Source of the DNA: an uncultured Porticoccus sp.
GTDB taxonomy: Bacteria > Pseudomonadota > Gammaproteobacteria > Pseudomonadales > Porticoccaceae
Direction of reading: 5' to 3'
DNA: 5,125 nucleotides
NCBI GenBank assembly: GCA_950063125.1
Contig: CATLZI010000169.1
Span: 1 to 5,125, forward strand
Shown here: one piece after another, positions 1-5,007 of the stretch
Position numbering within the stretch: the stretch's first letter is position 1
Layout of the letters: each line of letters begins with the position of its first letter
The notes under the pieces: generated by a model
Databases searched by the model: none
Told to the model about the DNA's origin: nothing
The model's input: the letters and a program-made list of their open reading frames with translations, nothing else
Position numbers and translations under genes: made by a program

Positions 1-57
1 CGGAAGCCCCCGGAGGCGTCGTCGGCCCCCCCCTCGGCATCGCCCCCCCCGCCGGTC
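1..57. other. C-rich low-complexity edge, probably degraded sequence
   Basis: The first 57 bases are almost all C and G, with a C7 run and a C8 run (43-50), unlike the balanced composition of the rest of the gene. In the pump frame they give a Pro/Ser-rich peptide. MexF-like proteins should have a Gly-Ile-Phe-like stretch leading into PPPPVMGLGT. The next frame (from base 3) reads more like the family, ending Leu-Gly-Ile before the prolines, so a one-base indel in the C8 run plus miscalls is likely. This is inferred from recalled family sequences, not an alignment. Confidence 0.55.
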
Positions 58-1173
58 ATGGGCCTCGGCACCACCGGCGGATTCAAACTGCAGATCGAGG
101 ATCGCGCCAATCTTGGCTATGAGCAGCTGGCCGCGGTTGTAGACAATGTTCAACAGGCCGCGTGGCAGGACCCGGCACTGGTCAATGTCTATTCCAACTA
201 CAAGATCAATGTCCCCCAGCTATACGCCGATCTTGACCGAACCAAAGCCAAGCAGCTCGGCCTGGATATCAAGGAAATCTTCGATACCATGCAGGTCTAC
301 CTCGGCTCGCTGTATGTGAATGATTTCAACCGTTTCGGTCGCACCTACCAGGTTATTGCCCAGGCGGATGCCGAATACCGAACCAACCCTGAAAATGCCT
401 TGAACCTCAAAGTGAAAAATGACCGGGGGGAGATGGTACCGCTGGGCAGCGTGCTGGAAATGAAAGAGAGTTACGGCCCGGAAAGTGCCATTCGCTACAA
501 CGGCTATCTGGCAGCAGATATGAACGGCGATGCGGCACCCGGCTATTCCAGTGGGCAGGCGCAGGATGCCATCAGCAAAATCCTCGACAGGGTACTACCA
601 CTCGGCATGACCTTTGAGTGGACAGATCTGACCTACCAACAGGTACTGAGCGGCAATACCGCCATCTTTATTTTCCCTCTATGCCTGTTGCTGGTCTTTC
701 TCGTGCTGGCCGCACAGTACGAAAGCCTGGTGCTGCCGTTGGTGGTAATCAGTATTGTGCCGCTGTCAGTATTGTCGGCGGTGGCCGGCCTGTGGCTGAC
801 CGGTGGCGACAACAATATTTTTACCCAGATCAGCCTGTTTGTGCTGGCGGGCCTGGCCAGCAAAAACGCCATTCTGATCGTGGAGTTTGCCCGGGAGCTG
901 GAGCACAAGGGCATGGATACCTGGCACGCTGCAGTGACATCAAGCCGGATGCGGTTGCGGCCAATCCTGATGACGTCCTTCGCATTCATCATGGGTGTGG
1001 TCCCGATGGTACTGTCCACCGGCGCTGGTTCCGAAATGCGCAGTGATATCGGGATTGCGGTTTTCTCCGGCATGCTCGGCGTGACGTTTTTCGGGTTGTT
1101 CTTTACCCCGGTTTTCTATGTGCTGTTCAGAAAACTGTCACGCACCAGCAAGGTGCATGTGCCGGCAGAATAA
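1..1173 (+). CDS. RND multidrug efflux permease, MexF-like HAE1 family, C-terminal part (5' truncated)
   Basis: This is the inner-membrane proton-antiport subunit of a tripartite efflux pump, which moves drugs or other hydrophobic compounds through a periplasmic adaptor and an outer-membrane channel. The reliable part starts at the ATG at 58, which is internal, not a true start. The family is about 1050 residues, so roughly the last third is here. Numbering from that Met: residues 1-195 are the second periplasmic porter/docking region (GGFKLQIEDR near 7-16, SLYVNDFNRFGRTYQV at 84-99). Five membrane segments follow at about 201-220, 226-247, 253-276, 302-320 and 331-357, matching TM8-TM12 of AcrB. 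The signature GLASKNAILIVEFA (265-278) has Lys269 at the position of AcrB proton-relay Lys940. RMRLRPILMTS supplies Arg299 and Thr306, matching AcrB Arg971 and Thr978. Wording is closer to MexF than to AcrB. The adaptor gene would lie upstream, outside the window. It converges on the peptidase lipoprotein gene with a 10 bp gap. Confidence 0.93.
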   Translation, partial: RKPPEASSAPPSASPPPPVMGLGTTGGFKLQIEDRANLGYEQLAAVVDNVQQAAWQDPALVNVYSNYKINVPQLYADLDRTKAKQLGLDIKEIFDTMQVYLGSLYVNDFNRFGRTYQVIAQADAEYRTNPENALNLKVKNDRGEMVPLGSVLEMKESYGPESAIRYNGYLAADMNGDAAPGYSSGQAQDAISKILDRVLPLGMTFEWTDLTYQQVLSGNTAIFIFPLCLLLVFLVLAAQYESLVLPLVVISIVPLSVLSAVAGLWLTGGDNNIFTQISLFVLAGLASKNAILIVEFARELEHKGMDTWHAAVTSSRMRLRPILMTSFAFIMGVVPMVLSTGAGSEMRSDIGIAVFSGMLGVTFFGLFFTPVFYVLFRKLSRTSKVHVPAE

Positions 1174-1192
1174 ATCGGGCGGATCACTGCCG
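1163..1192. repeat. Inverted repeat at the convergent gene junction
   Basis: CGGCAG (1163-1168) and CTGCCG (1187-1192) form a perfect 6 bp inverted repeat around an 18 nt loop. It spans both stop codons of the convergent pump and peptidase genes. No T-run follows on either strand, so it is not a convincing intrinsic terminator, but it is the only structure in the 10 bp gap and could slow polymerase or protect 3' ends. It may be chance. Confidence 0.25.
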
Positions 1193-2116
1193 AAGCGCGT
1201 CGAGTGTCTTCTGATACAACGATGCGTGTGGCCCACCCAGGGCCACCGCTTTTTCAGCCATGGCAATCGCCTCGGTGTGCTCACCGAGTTCCGAGAGTAA
1301 TTGGGCGAGATTGTTATAGGCGGGGGCAAAATCCGGGGCGACGATGAGTAACCGGCGATACCCGGCAAGCGCCTCTGACTGTTTGCCCATGTCGTAGTGC
1401 AGGTTGGCCAGGGCAAACCCGAGTATCTTGCTGTTCGGCCAGCGTTCCAGTCCCACCTGATAGGCTTTCACCACGTCCACTGCAGGATTGTTGCGCGCAA
1501 ACTCGACCACCGAAAGGAAGTATTTCTGCTCATCCACCTGTCGGGGCAACATCCCCGGTTTCAGCAGAACTACACCCCAGTAACCACTGCGTCTCCAGGT
1601 CTGTTCAAACACCCCCAGCCTGGTCATGCGCCGCTTCTTCTCACCGGAATGCATCACCAGTTTTTCACTGTCCAGATCGTAACCAACCACGACCGCGTAG
1701 TGCCAGACCTCATACCAGCTGACGCCGAGATTCTGCAACACCAACACCGGGTTGCCGGCCTGCACTTCACCGATCAGAGATTCGATATGGGGTTCGATGA
1801 GGTAGGGAATGCGCCCGTAGGACCTGGCTGCGGCCAGCATTTCTACCTGAAAGCTGCCCTTTCTGTCGGGCACATATACCTTGCTCACCAGATCGTCGGG
1901 AACCACCGAAGAAATTCCCGATGCAGAGAGCACCGTGGCGAGGGCAGCGGGACCACAGTGATAATCGTTTTGCGGAAAAAAAGGCACCCCCTCTATGATG
2001 TGGGATGCATGCCGGGAGCTATCTTCCGCTTGTCCAGCCAACAGCTGGTCTGTCTGGGGCGTACTGACACACCCGGAAAGCAGAACAGAACACAGAAAAA
2101 AAACACGCGAGATCAT
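1184..2116 (-). CDS. PA2778-family C39-like cysteine peptidase lipoprotein with TPR repeats
   Basis: The product is a predicted lipid-anchored, periplasm-facing papain-fold peptidase of unknown substrate. From the ATG at 2116 (310 aa) it opens with a short lipoprotein signal ending LLSGC, so Cys16 would be lipidated; Val follows, which favours the outer membrane. The C39-like domain covers about residues 38-188: PFFPQNDYHCGPAALATVL puts the nucleophile at Cys54, and WHYAVVVGYD gives His139. I cannot place the third catalytic residue with certainty. Residues about 230-300 hold two tetratricopeptide-like repeats (ALANLHYDMGKQSEALAGYR; AYNNLAQLLSELGEHTEA), probably for partner binding. A TTG at 2152 would add 12 residues. 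I prefer 2116 because it yields a normal lipoprotein signal, though neither start has a good Shine-Dalgarno, so translation may depend on coupling to the PA2779-type gene 38 bp upstream. A terminator-like hairpin overlaps the start. Family assignment is by recognition of the P. aeruginosa PA2778 pattern. Confidence 0.85.
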   Translation of the reverse strand: MISRVFFLCSVLLSGCVSTPQTDQLLAGQAEDSSRHASHIIEGVPFFPQNDYHCGPAALATVLSASGISSVVPDDLVSKVYVPDRKGSFQVEMLAAARSYGRIPYLIEPHIESLIGEVQAGNPVLVLQNLGVSWYEVWHYAVVVGYDLDSEKLVMHSGEKKRRMTRLGVFEQTWRRSGYWGVVLLKPGMLPRQVDEQKYFLSVVEFARNNPAVDVVKAYQVGLERWPNSKILGFALANLHYDMGKQSEALAGYRRLLIVAPDFAPAYNNLAQLLSELGEHTEAIAMAEKAVALGGPHASLYQKTLDALRQ

Positions 2117-2127
2117 CGCGTGTTTTT
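2096..2127 (-). terminator. Terminator-like hairpin with U8 run overlapping the peptidase start codon
   Basis: On the minus strand AAAAACACGCGA (2127-2116) pairs perfectly over 12 bp with TCGCGTGTTTTT (2110-2099) around the loop TGATC. The T-run continues to T8 (2103-2096). That is a canonical intrinsic terminator with a GC core (ACACGCGA) and U-tract. It begins 28 nt after the stop of the PA2779-type gene. The ATG at 2116-2114 lies in it: its A closes the stem and its TG is in the loop, and the U-run encodes residues 5-7 (Val-Phe-Phe) of the lipoprotein signal. It probably ends a share of upstream transcripts, with readthrough for the peptidase. The symmetric stem also gives T5 on the plus strand. 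Sequence structure is certain; function is inferred. Confidence 0.7.
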
Positions 2128-2154
2128 GAAGGATCAGATTACTGTGAACCAACT

Positions 2155-2535
2155 TCAGACACCGGGGAAGATATCTGTCACCCCGGCAACATCAAGAAGA
2201 ATCAGAATCAACAGCACCAACACGATTGCACCCAGCACACCACCTGCGGGCAATTCGGCCATCTGCTGGTTCAGCTCGGCGACCTCCGCGTCGCTCATTG
2301 AGTCCACCCGGTCACTGACATCGGCAATATCGACACCCAGACTGGTCAGTTTGTCGGATACATCCTGACGAGCCAGAAGGTCTTTGATCTCTGCACGACC
2401 CAGATCGGAAGAGACTTCGGTGGCAACCGTATCGGTACCCACCATCACCGCATGGGACTGGCTAACCAACCCAGCGAACATCACCATGGTAACCAGTATA
2501 TAGCAGACCAGCTGTCTAACGGATTGATTATTCAT
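2155..2535 (-). CDS. PA2779-family small secreted/membrane protein
   Basis: This 126-residue protein belongs to the uncharacterised PA2779 family. An N-terminal signal (about 1-29) has a hydrophobic core CYILVTMVMFAGLV and a likely signal peptidase site after SHA, followed by the characteristic MVGT. The middle (about 38-95) is charged and predicted helical, with the helix-rich wording ARQDVSDKLTSLGVDIADV and SDAEVAELNQQMAEL. Then come LPAGG (95-99) and a strongly hydrophobic segment VLGAIVLVLLILILL (100-114), with a short acidic tail ending DIFPGV. The start at 2535 is preferred over the longer reading frame from 2640: AGGGAA lies 7 nt upstream, and only this start puts the signal peptide at the N-terminus. 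It sits directly upstream of the PA2778-type peptidase gene, the same order as in Pseudomonas, so the two probably work together. Function is unknown; the Gly-Gly before the membrane segment looks like a processing site (inference). Confidence 0.85.
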   Translation of the reverse strand: MNNQSVRQLVCYILVTMVMFAGLVSQSHAVMVGTDTVATEVSSDLGRAEIKDLLARQDVSDKLTSLGVDIADVSDRVDSMSDAEVAELNQQMAELPAGGVLGAIVLVLLILILLDVAGVTDIFPGV

Positions 2536-2548
2536 ACTTAAATTCCCT
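2536..2548 (-). promoter_or_regulatory. Ribosome binding site of the PA2779-family gene
   Basis: AGGGAA (2548-2543 on the minus strand) is followed by a 7 nt spacer and ATG at 2535. This is the best Shine-Dalgarno in the region and decides the start of the small protein. The TAG of a possible upstream leader ORF (2549-2547) overlaps the site. Confidence 0.75.
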
Positions 2549-2657
2549 ATTGAAAAAATATTGACCATTGCAAACCTGCAAGGGCCTCTCCTTTGAGAAT
2601 AGCAGACACTGTCAGTGACTTCCCGACACCGGCTGGCCACTCAGCGAACATCTTCAT
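2547..2657 (-). CDS. Possible 36-codon leader ORF upstream of the PA2779-family gene
   Basis: An ATG at 2657 opens a 36-residue frame starting MKMFAEWPAGVGKSL and ending IFFQ. GGAGTAGG precedes the first ATG directly; a second ATG two codons later has better spacing from GGAG. The TAG stop overlaps the Shine-Dalgarno of the PA2779-family gene and lies 11 nt before its ATG, a geometry typical of translationally coupled leader ORFs. I recognise no family. The AGVGKS string resembles a P-loop, but the peptide is too short to form such a fold, so this is chance. It could equally be untranslated leader sequence. Confidence 0.2.
   Translation of the reverse strand: MKMFAEWPAGVGKSLTVSAILKGEALAGLQWSIFFQ
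2560..2592 (-). promoter_or_regulatory. Weak sigma-70-like promoter candidate for the PA2779-PA2778 pair
   Basis: On the minus strand, upstream of ATG 2535, TTGCAG is followed after about 15-17 nt by an AT-rich TATTTT/TTTTTT stretch that could serve as a -10. Matches to consensus are partial and spacing is short for the better -10. It is offered as the nearest plausible promoter; transcription could start farther upstream in the 2650-2740 region. Confidence 0.2.
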
Positions 2658-2695
2658 CCTACTCCGGTTCTAACTGAATAACTGTTAAATCGATC

Positions 2696-2718
2696 ATTGC
2701 ATGACAAATGAATGCAAT
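2696..2718. repeat. Dyad ATTGCAT-N9-ATGCAAT, possible operator
   Basis: A perfect 7 bp inverted repeat (2696-2702 and 2712-2718) is separated by 9 bp in the gap between the degQ-like gene and the PA2779-family gene. Half-site centres are 16 bp apart, and flanking CGAT/CG partly extends the symmetry. This geometry would suit a dimeric regulator acting on the PA2779-family promoter. No T-run is present, so it is not a terminator. I do not recognise the binding protein. Confidence 0.3.
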
Positions 2719-2747
2719 CGGCACAGGAGCAGGGATTTTTCATGACC

Positions 2748-2795
2748 AAAAAGGGGATATCCGGTGAAACCTGGGAGACACAGGCCCACCGGATA
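2748..2795 (-). terminator. Probable intrinsic terminator of the degQ-like gene
   Basis: Twelve bases after the degQ-like stop codon, TATCCGGTG pairs with CACCGGATA (2795-2787 with 2766-2758, 9 bp). Inside it CCTG pairs with CAGG. The stem is followed by TCCCC and then T5 (2752-2748). The C4 between stem and U-run weakens it compared with an ideal terminator, but position and stem strength fit the end of the transcript. Confidence 0.6.
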
Positions 2796-2806
2796 ATTAG
2801 AGAACG

Positions 2807-4174
2807 CTAGCGAATCACCAGGTAGAGGGAATTACCATTCCTGTTGACATGGAGCAAGACGGACTGCTTGCTAAGGGCAAGCGCTTTTTTGAAGCTGTCG
2901 AGGTTGGTGACACGCTGCCGGTTGGCACCAAGGATCACATCACCGGGGCGCAAACCGTTATAGGCAGCAGTGGAGTTGGGCGACAAACCCGACACCAGCA
3001 CACCATCGCCATCCGGATTGTTTTCAAAGCGGGCACCTTCCAGCAGCTTGTGCAATTCACCGGTGGTGGACGTCAATTGCTGTGGCTCACCCACCTCAAT
3101 ATCAACTTTTTTCACCTTGCCATCGCGAATGAAGGAAAGCCGCACCTTGTCACCAATGGATTTGATGCCGATCTGGCTGCGCAGCTGCCCGGATGAGTTG
3201 GTCGCTTCACCATCGACGGCAATAATCACATCCCCTGCCTGCACGCCCGCTTTCTTGGCAGTGGAGTCGTCACTGACACCAGTCACCAGTACGCCTCGCT
3301 GGCCGTTCTCGAGATTGAAGGCTTCGCGCAACTCGGGCGTAATATCCTGGATACCAATACCCAGCTGACCGCGCTTCACTTCGCCATATTCGAGAATCTG
3401 CTCCATACTGGCTTTGGCCATGTTGATTGGAATAGCAAAGCCGATGCCGATATTGCCGCCGGCCGGTGCCAGAATGGCAGTATTGATTCCCACCAGCTCC
3501 CCGCGCAGGCTGACCAGTGCACCACCGGAATTGCCGGGGTTGATGGACGCATCTGTCTGTATAAAGTTTTCATAGCCTTCGATACCCAGGCCGGTGCGAT
3601 CCAGCGCACTGACGATACCGGTTGTTACGGTCTGTCCGAGCCCAAATGGGCTGCCGATAGCCACGACAAAGTCGCCGACCTCCAGCTTGCCGGAATCACC
3701 CAGCGGTACTTCAGCCAGGTTGTCGGCCTCAATCTGCAAAATGGCGATGTCCAGCTCGGGGTCGGAACCTCTGACTTTGGCGGTAAACGAACGGCCATCC
3801 TCCATGGATACCTGGACTTCGTCTGCACCTTTGATGACGTGATAATTGGTCATCACAATGCCGTCGTCTGCGTTGACTATCACCCCTGAACCCGCACTTT
3901 GCTGGCGTTTTCTGGGCTGCTGCTGGCGCTGCTGACGGGGATCTGGCGCGTTAAAAAAATGCCGAAAAAAAGGGTCGTTCATCAAGGGATTGTTCGTAGC
4001 CTGCTGGCTGGAAAATGTCGCGATATTGACAACTGCCGGACTGACACCCTTCAGCATTGGCGACAACGAGGGCAGCTCCCTGTCCGAGCCATCGTGCAGC
4101 GGTAGCGCCGCCTGGGTAAAACCGGCCACCAACAACATGGATACCGCGAGCATGAAATGTCTGAACTGATGCAT
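2807..4174 (-). CDS. degQ: DegQ-type periplasmic serine endoprotease/chaperone (Do/HtrA family)
   Basis: This HtrA-family protease degrades or refolds misfolded envelope proteins in the periplasm. The 455-residue length equals E. coli DegQ. A Sec signal occupies residues 1-22/23 (LAVSMLLVAGFTQA). The trypsin-like domain covers about 40-265, with the catalytic triad His112 (TNYHVI), Asp142 (ELDIAIL) and Ser216 (NPGNSGGAL). Two PDZ domains follow, about 268-360 (GQLGIGIQDI; AGVQAGDVI) and 375-452 (NGLRPGDVI). The LA loop (about 60-92) is short, favouring DegQ over DegP, and carries a Gln/Arg-rich run (80-92). The Pseudomonas homologue is called MucD when it lies in the algU-muc operon; that context is absent here. 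The start is supported by CAGGAG 8 nt upstream (4188-4183). It stands as its own unit, with a possible sigma-E-like promoter upstream and a terminator behind it. The protease-family call is very safe; degQ versus degP or mucD naming is less so. Confidence 0.95.
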   Translation of the reverse strand: MHQFRHFMLAVSMLLVAGFTQAALPLHDGSDRELPSLSPMLKGVSPAVVNIATFSSQQATNNPLMNDPFFRHFFNAPDPRQQRQQQPRKRQQSAGSGVIVNADDGIVMTNYHVIKGADEVQVSMEDGRSFTAKVRGSDPELDIAILQIEADNLAEVPLGDSGKLEVGDFVVAIGSPFGLGQTVTTGIVSALDRTGLGIEGYENFIQTDASINPGNSGGALVSLRGELVGINTAILAPAGGNIGIGFAIPINMAKASMEQILEYGEVKRGQLGIGIQDITPELREAFNLENGQRGVLVTGVSDDSTAKKAGVQAGDVIIAVDGEATNSSGQLRSQIGIKSIGDKVRLSFIRDGKVKKVDIEVGEPQQLTSTTGELHKLLEGARFENNPDGDGVLVSGLSPNSTAAYNGLRPGDVILGANRQRVTNLDSFKKALALSKQSVLLHVNRNGNSLYLVIR

Positions 4175-4256
4175 GCTAAAAACTCCTGAGGATTACCGAA
4201 GGCCTGGCTGCCCAATGACAGTGCCCAACCCATTTATTACTTGCTTGATCACTTGC

Positions 4257-4285
4257 CTTGACGCCGAGCCAATCGGCTAGGTTCT
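4257..4285 (-). promoter_or_regulatory. Candidate sigma-E-like promoter upstream of degQ
   Basis: On the minus strand AGAACCT (4285-4279) and GTCAAG (4262-4257) are 16 nt apart. This resembles the sigma-E pattern GGAACTT-N16-GTCnAA, with five of seven matches in the -35 and five of six in the -10. The expected start near 4250 leaves a leader of about 75 nt before ATG 4174. Envelope-stress control of HtrA proteases is well established in E. coli and Pseudomonas. A GCCGA/TCGGC dyad (4263-4277) fills the spacer. The match is by eye and partial. Confidence 0.35.
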
Positions 4286-4348
4286 CGCCCCTGACAGTGT
4301 TGTGGGACACGGTTTGGAAAAAATAATTCCCAAGTATTTTTAGTGAGC

Positions 4349-4373
4349 GGGGCGGCAATTACCCTGCCGCCCC
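4349..4373 (-). terminator. Strong hairpin just after the ibpA-like gene
   Basis: Six bases past the stop codon, GGGGCGGCA and TGCCGCCCC form a perfect 9 bp GC-rich stem around a 7 nt loop (GGGTAAT). No U-run follows directly on the minus strand; the next T-rich stretch is about 25 nt on. It may therefore act as a 3'-end-protecting stem or a weak terminator that limits readthrough into degQ, not as a canonical intrinsic terminator. Confidence 0.5.
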
Positions 4374-4379
4374 ACTTGT

Positions 4380-4847
4380 TCAGGCCGCCTGGCTACTGTT
4401 ATCGCTACTCTCAAAAACATTCCCACCGTCACTGATCGGGATGGTTCTTGGCTTCATGGCCTCGGGAATTTCCTTGAGCAGGCTGATGGTCAGCAGGCCA
4501 TTGTTGAGATCCGCAGACGTCACTTCAACATGATCCGCAAGGTTGAATTTGCGTTCGAAGGCGCGCCGGGCAATCCCCTGATGCAGGTAATTGCGGGATG
4601 TTTTATCACTCGCCTTTTTGCCATACACCGTGAGTACCCCTTTCTCCACCTGGATATCCAATTCGGCGCGGTCGAAGCCAGCCACAGCAATGGTGATGGC
4701 ATAACGGTTCTCATCAAGCACCTCTATGTCGTAGGGCGGGTACACCGTCGAGGTCTGCTCAGTGCGCAAAGCGGTTTCCAGCATCGGTTCGAGACGATCA
4801 AAGCCGATTGTGCTGCGATACAGCGGGGTCAGATCAACAGTTGCCAT
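4380..4847 (-). CDS. ibpA: IbpA-type small heat shock protein (Hsp20 family)
   Basis: This ATP-independent cytoplasmic holdase binds unfolding proteins during heat or oxidative stress and hands them to DnaK/ClpB. The 155-residue product from ATG 4847 has the IbpA-like N-terminus LTPLYRSTIGFDRLEPML. Its alpha-crystallin domain covers about 36-127: YPPYDIEV opens it, ITIAVAGFDRAELDI and QGIARRAFERKFNL lie in the middle, and the family motif ADLNNGLLTISL (112-123) is intact. The oligomer-forming C-terminal IxI motif is Ile136-Pro-Ile138 (PRTIPIS), followed by a Ser/Asn-rich tail longer than in E. coli IbpA. The start is set by GGAGGA 6 nt upstream; a frame beginning at 4922 would run through the leader and is not credible. 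The gene has a sigma-32-like promoter and a ROSE-like RNA thermometer. It could be named hspA or hsp20 elsewhere. Confidence 0.95.
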   Translation of the reverse strand: MATVDLTPLYRSTIGFDRLEPMLETALRTEQTSTVYPPYDIEVLDENRYAITIAVAGFDRAELDIQVEKGVLTVYGKKASDKTSRNYLHQGIARRAFERKFNLADHVEVTSADLNNGLLTISLLKEIPEAMKPRTIPISDGGNVFESSDNSSQAA

Positions 4848-4849
4848 AA

Positions 4850-4874
4850 CATATCCTCCATTAGAAGCAATATA
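4850..4874 (-). promoter_or_regulatory. ROSE-like RNA thermometer sequestering the ibpA Shine-Dalgarno
   Basis: On the minus strand, TATATTGCTTC (4874-4864) folds onto GGAGGATATG (4859-4850) around the loop TAAT. Ten pairs form, including U-G wobbles, with one bulged G in the 5' arm. The Shine-Dalgarno GGAGGA is fully paired. The UUGCU opposite AGGA with a bulged G is the hallmark of ROSE (repression of heat-shock gene expression) thermometers, which control Hsp20 genes in rhizobia and ibpA in E. coli. Melting at high temperature would free the ribosome site. I folded this by hand. Confidence 0.75.
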
Positions 4875-4887
4875 AAAAGTAATGGTC

Positions 4888-4922
4888 GTGGGCATGCACT
4901 CTGCGGGAGACGAGACGCCCAC
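4888..4922 (-). promoter_or_regulatory. Upstream leader hairpin of the ibpA-like transcript
   Basis: GTGGGC (4922-4917) pairs with GCCCAC (4893-4888), 6 bp, extendable by GTC/GAC across a 2 nt bulge if transcription starts early enough. Inside it, short CTC/GAG pairing is possible. ROSE leaders usually carry one or more stable 5' hairpins before the temperature-sensing one, and this fits that role. Confidence 0.45.
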
Positions 4923-4927
4923 ATGAC

Positions 4928-4957
4928 TTATGTAGGTACGGCAATCTGAATTTCAAG
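4928..4957 (-). promoter_or_regulatory. Sigma-32-like heat-shock promoter of the ibpA-like gene
   Basis: CTTGAAA (4957-4951) matches the sigma-32 -35 consensus exactly. After 15 nt, CTACATAA (4935-4928) partly matches the -10 consensus CCCCATnT, keeping the first C and the CAT core. Transcription would start near 4921, giving a leader of about 73 nt that just contains the two hairpins. This layout makes both transcription and translation heat-inducible. Confidence 0.6.
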
Positions 4958-5007
4958 GGTCGCTGGGGATGGCTCACCCTGAACACAAAAAGGACGCAAA
5001 AGGCGTT

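Noticed and set aside
1397..2368. Long plus-strand frame (323 codons)
   Set aside because: It is antisense to the peptidase and PA2779-family genes, crosses two genes and their hairpin, and has no family features; it is a shadow of the minus-strand codon pattern.
2536..2640. Upstream extension of the PA2779-family frame to 2640
   Set aside because: It would bury the signal peptide behind 35 residues; ATG 2535 has AGGGAA at good spacing.
3376..3828. Minus- and plus-strand open frames inside the degQ-like gene
   Set aside because: They overlap the catalytic domain of a clear HtrA protease and encode nothing recognisable.
4848..4922. Upstream extension of the Hsp20 frame to an ATG at 4922
   Set aside because: It would translate the thermometer and leader. 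The ATG at 4847 has an ideal Shine-Dalgarno and gives the normal IbpA N-terminus.
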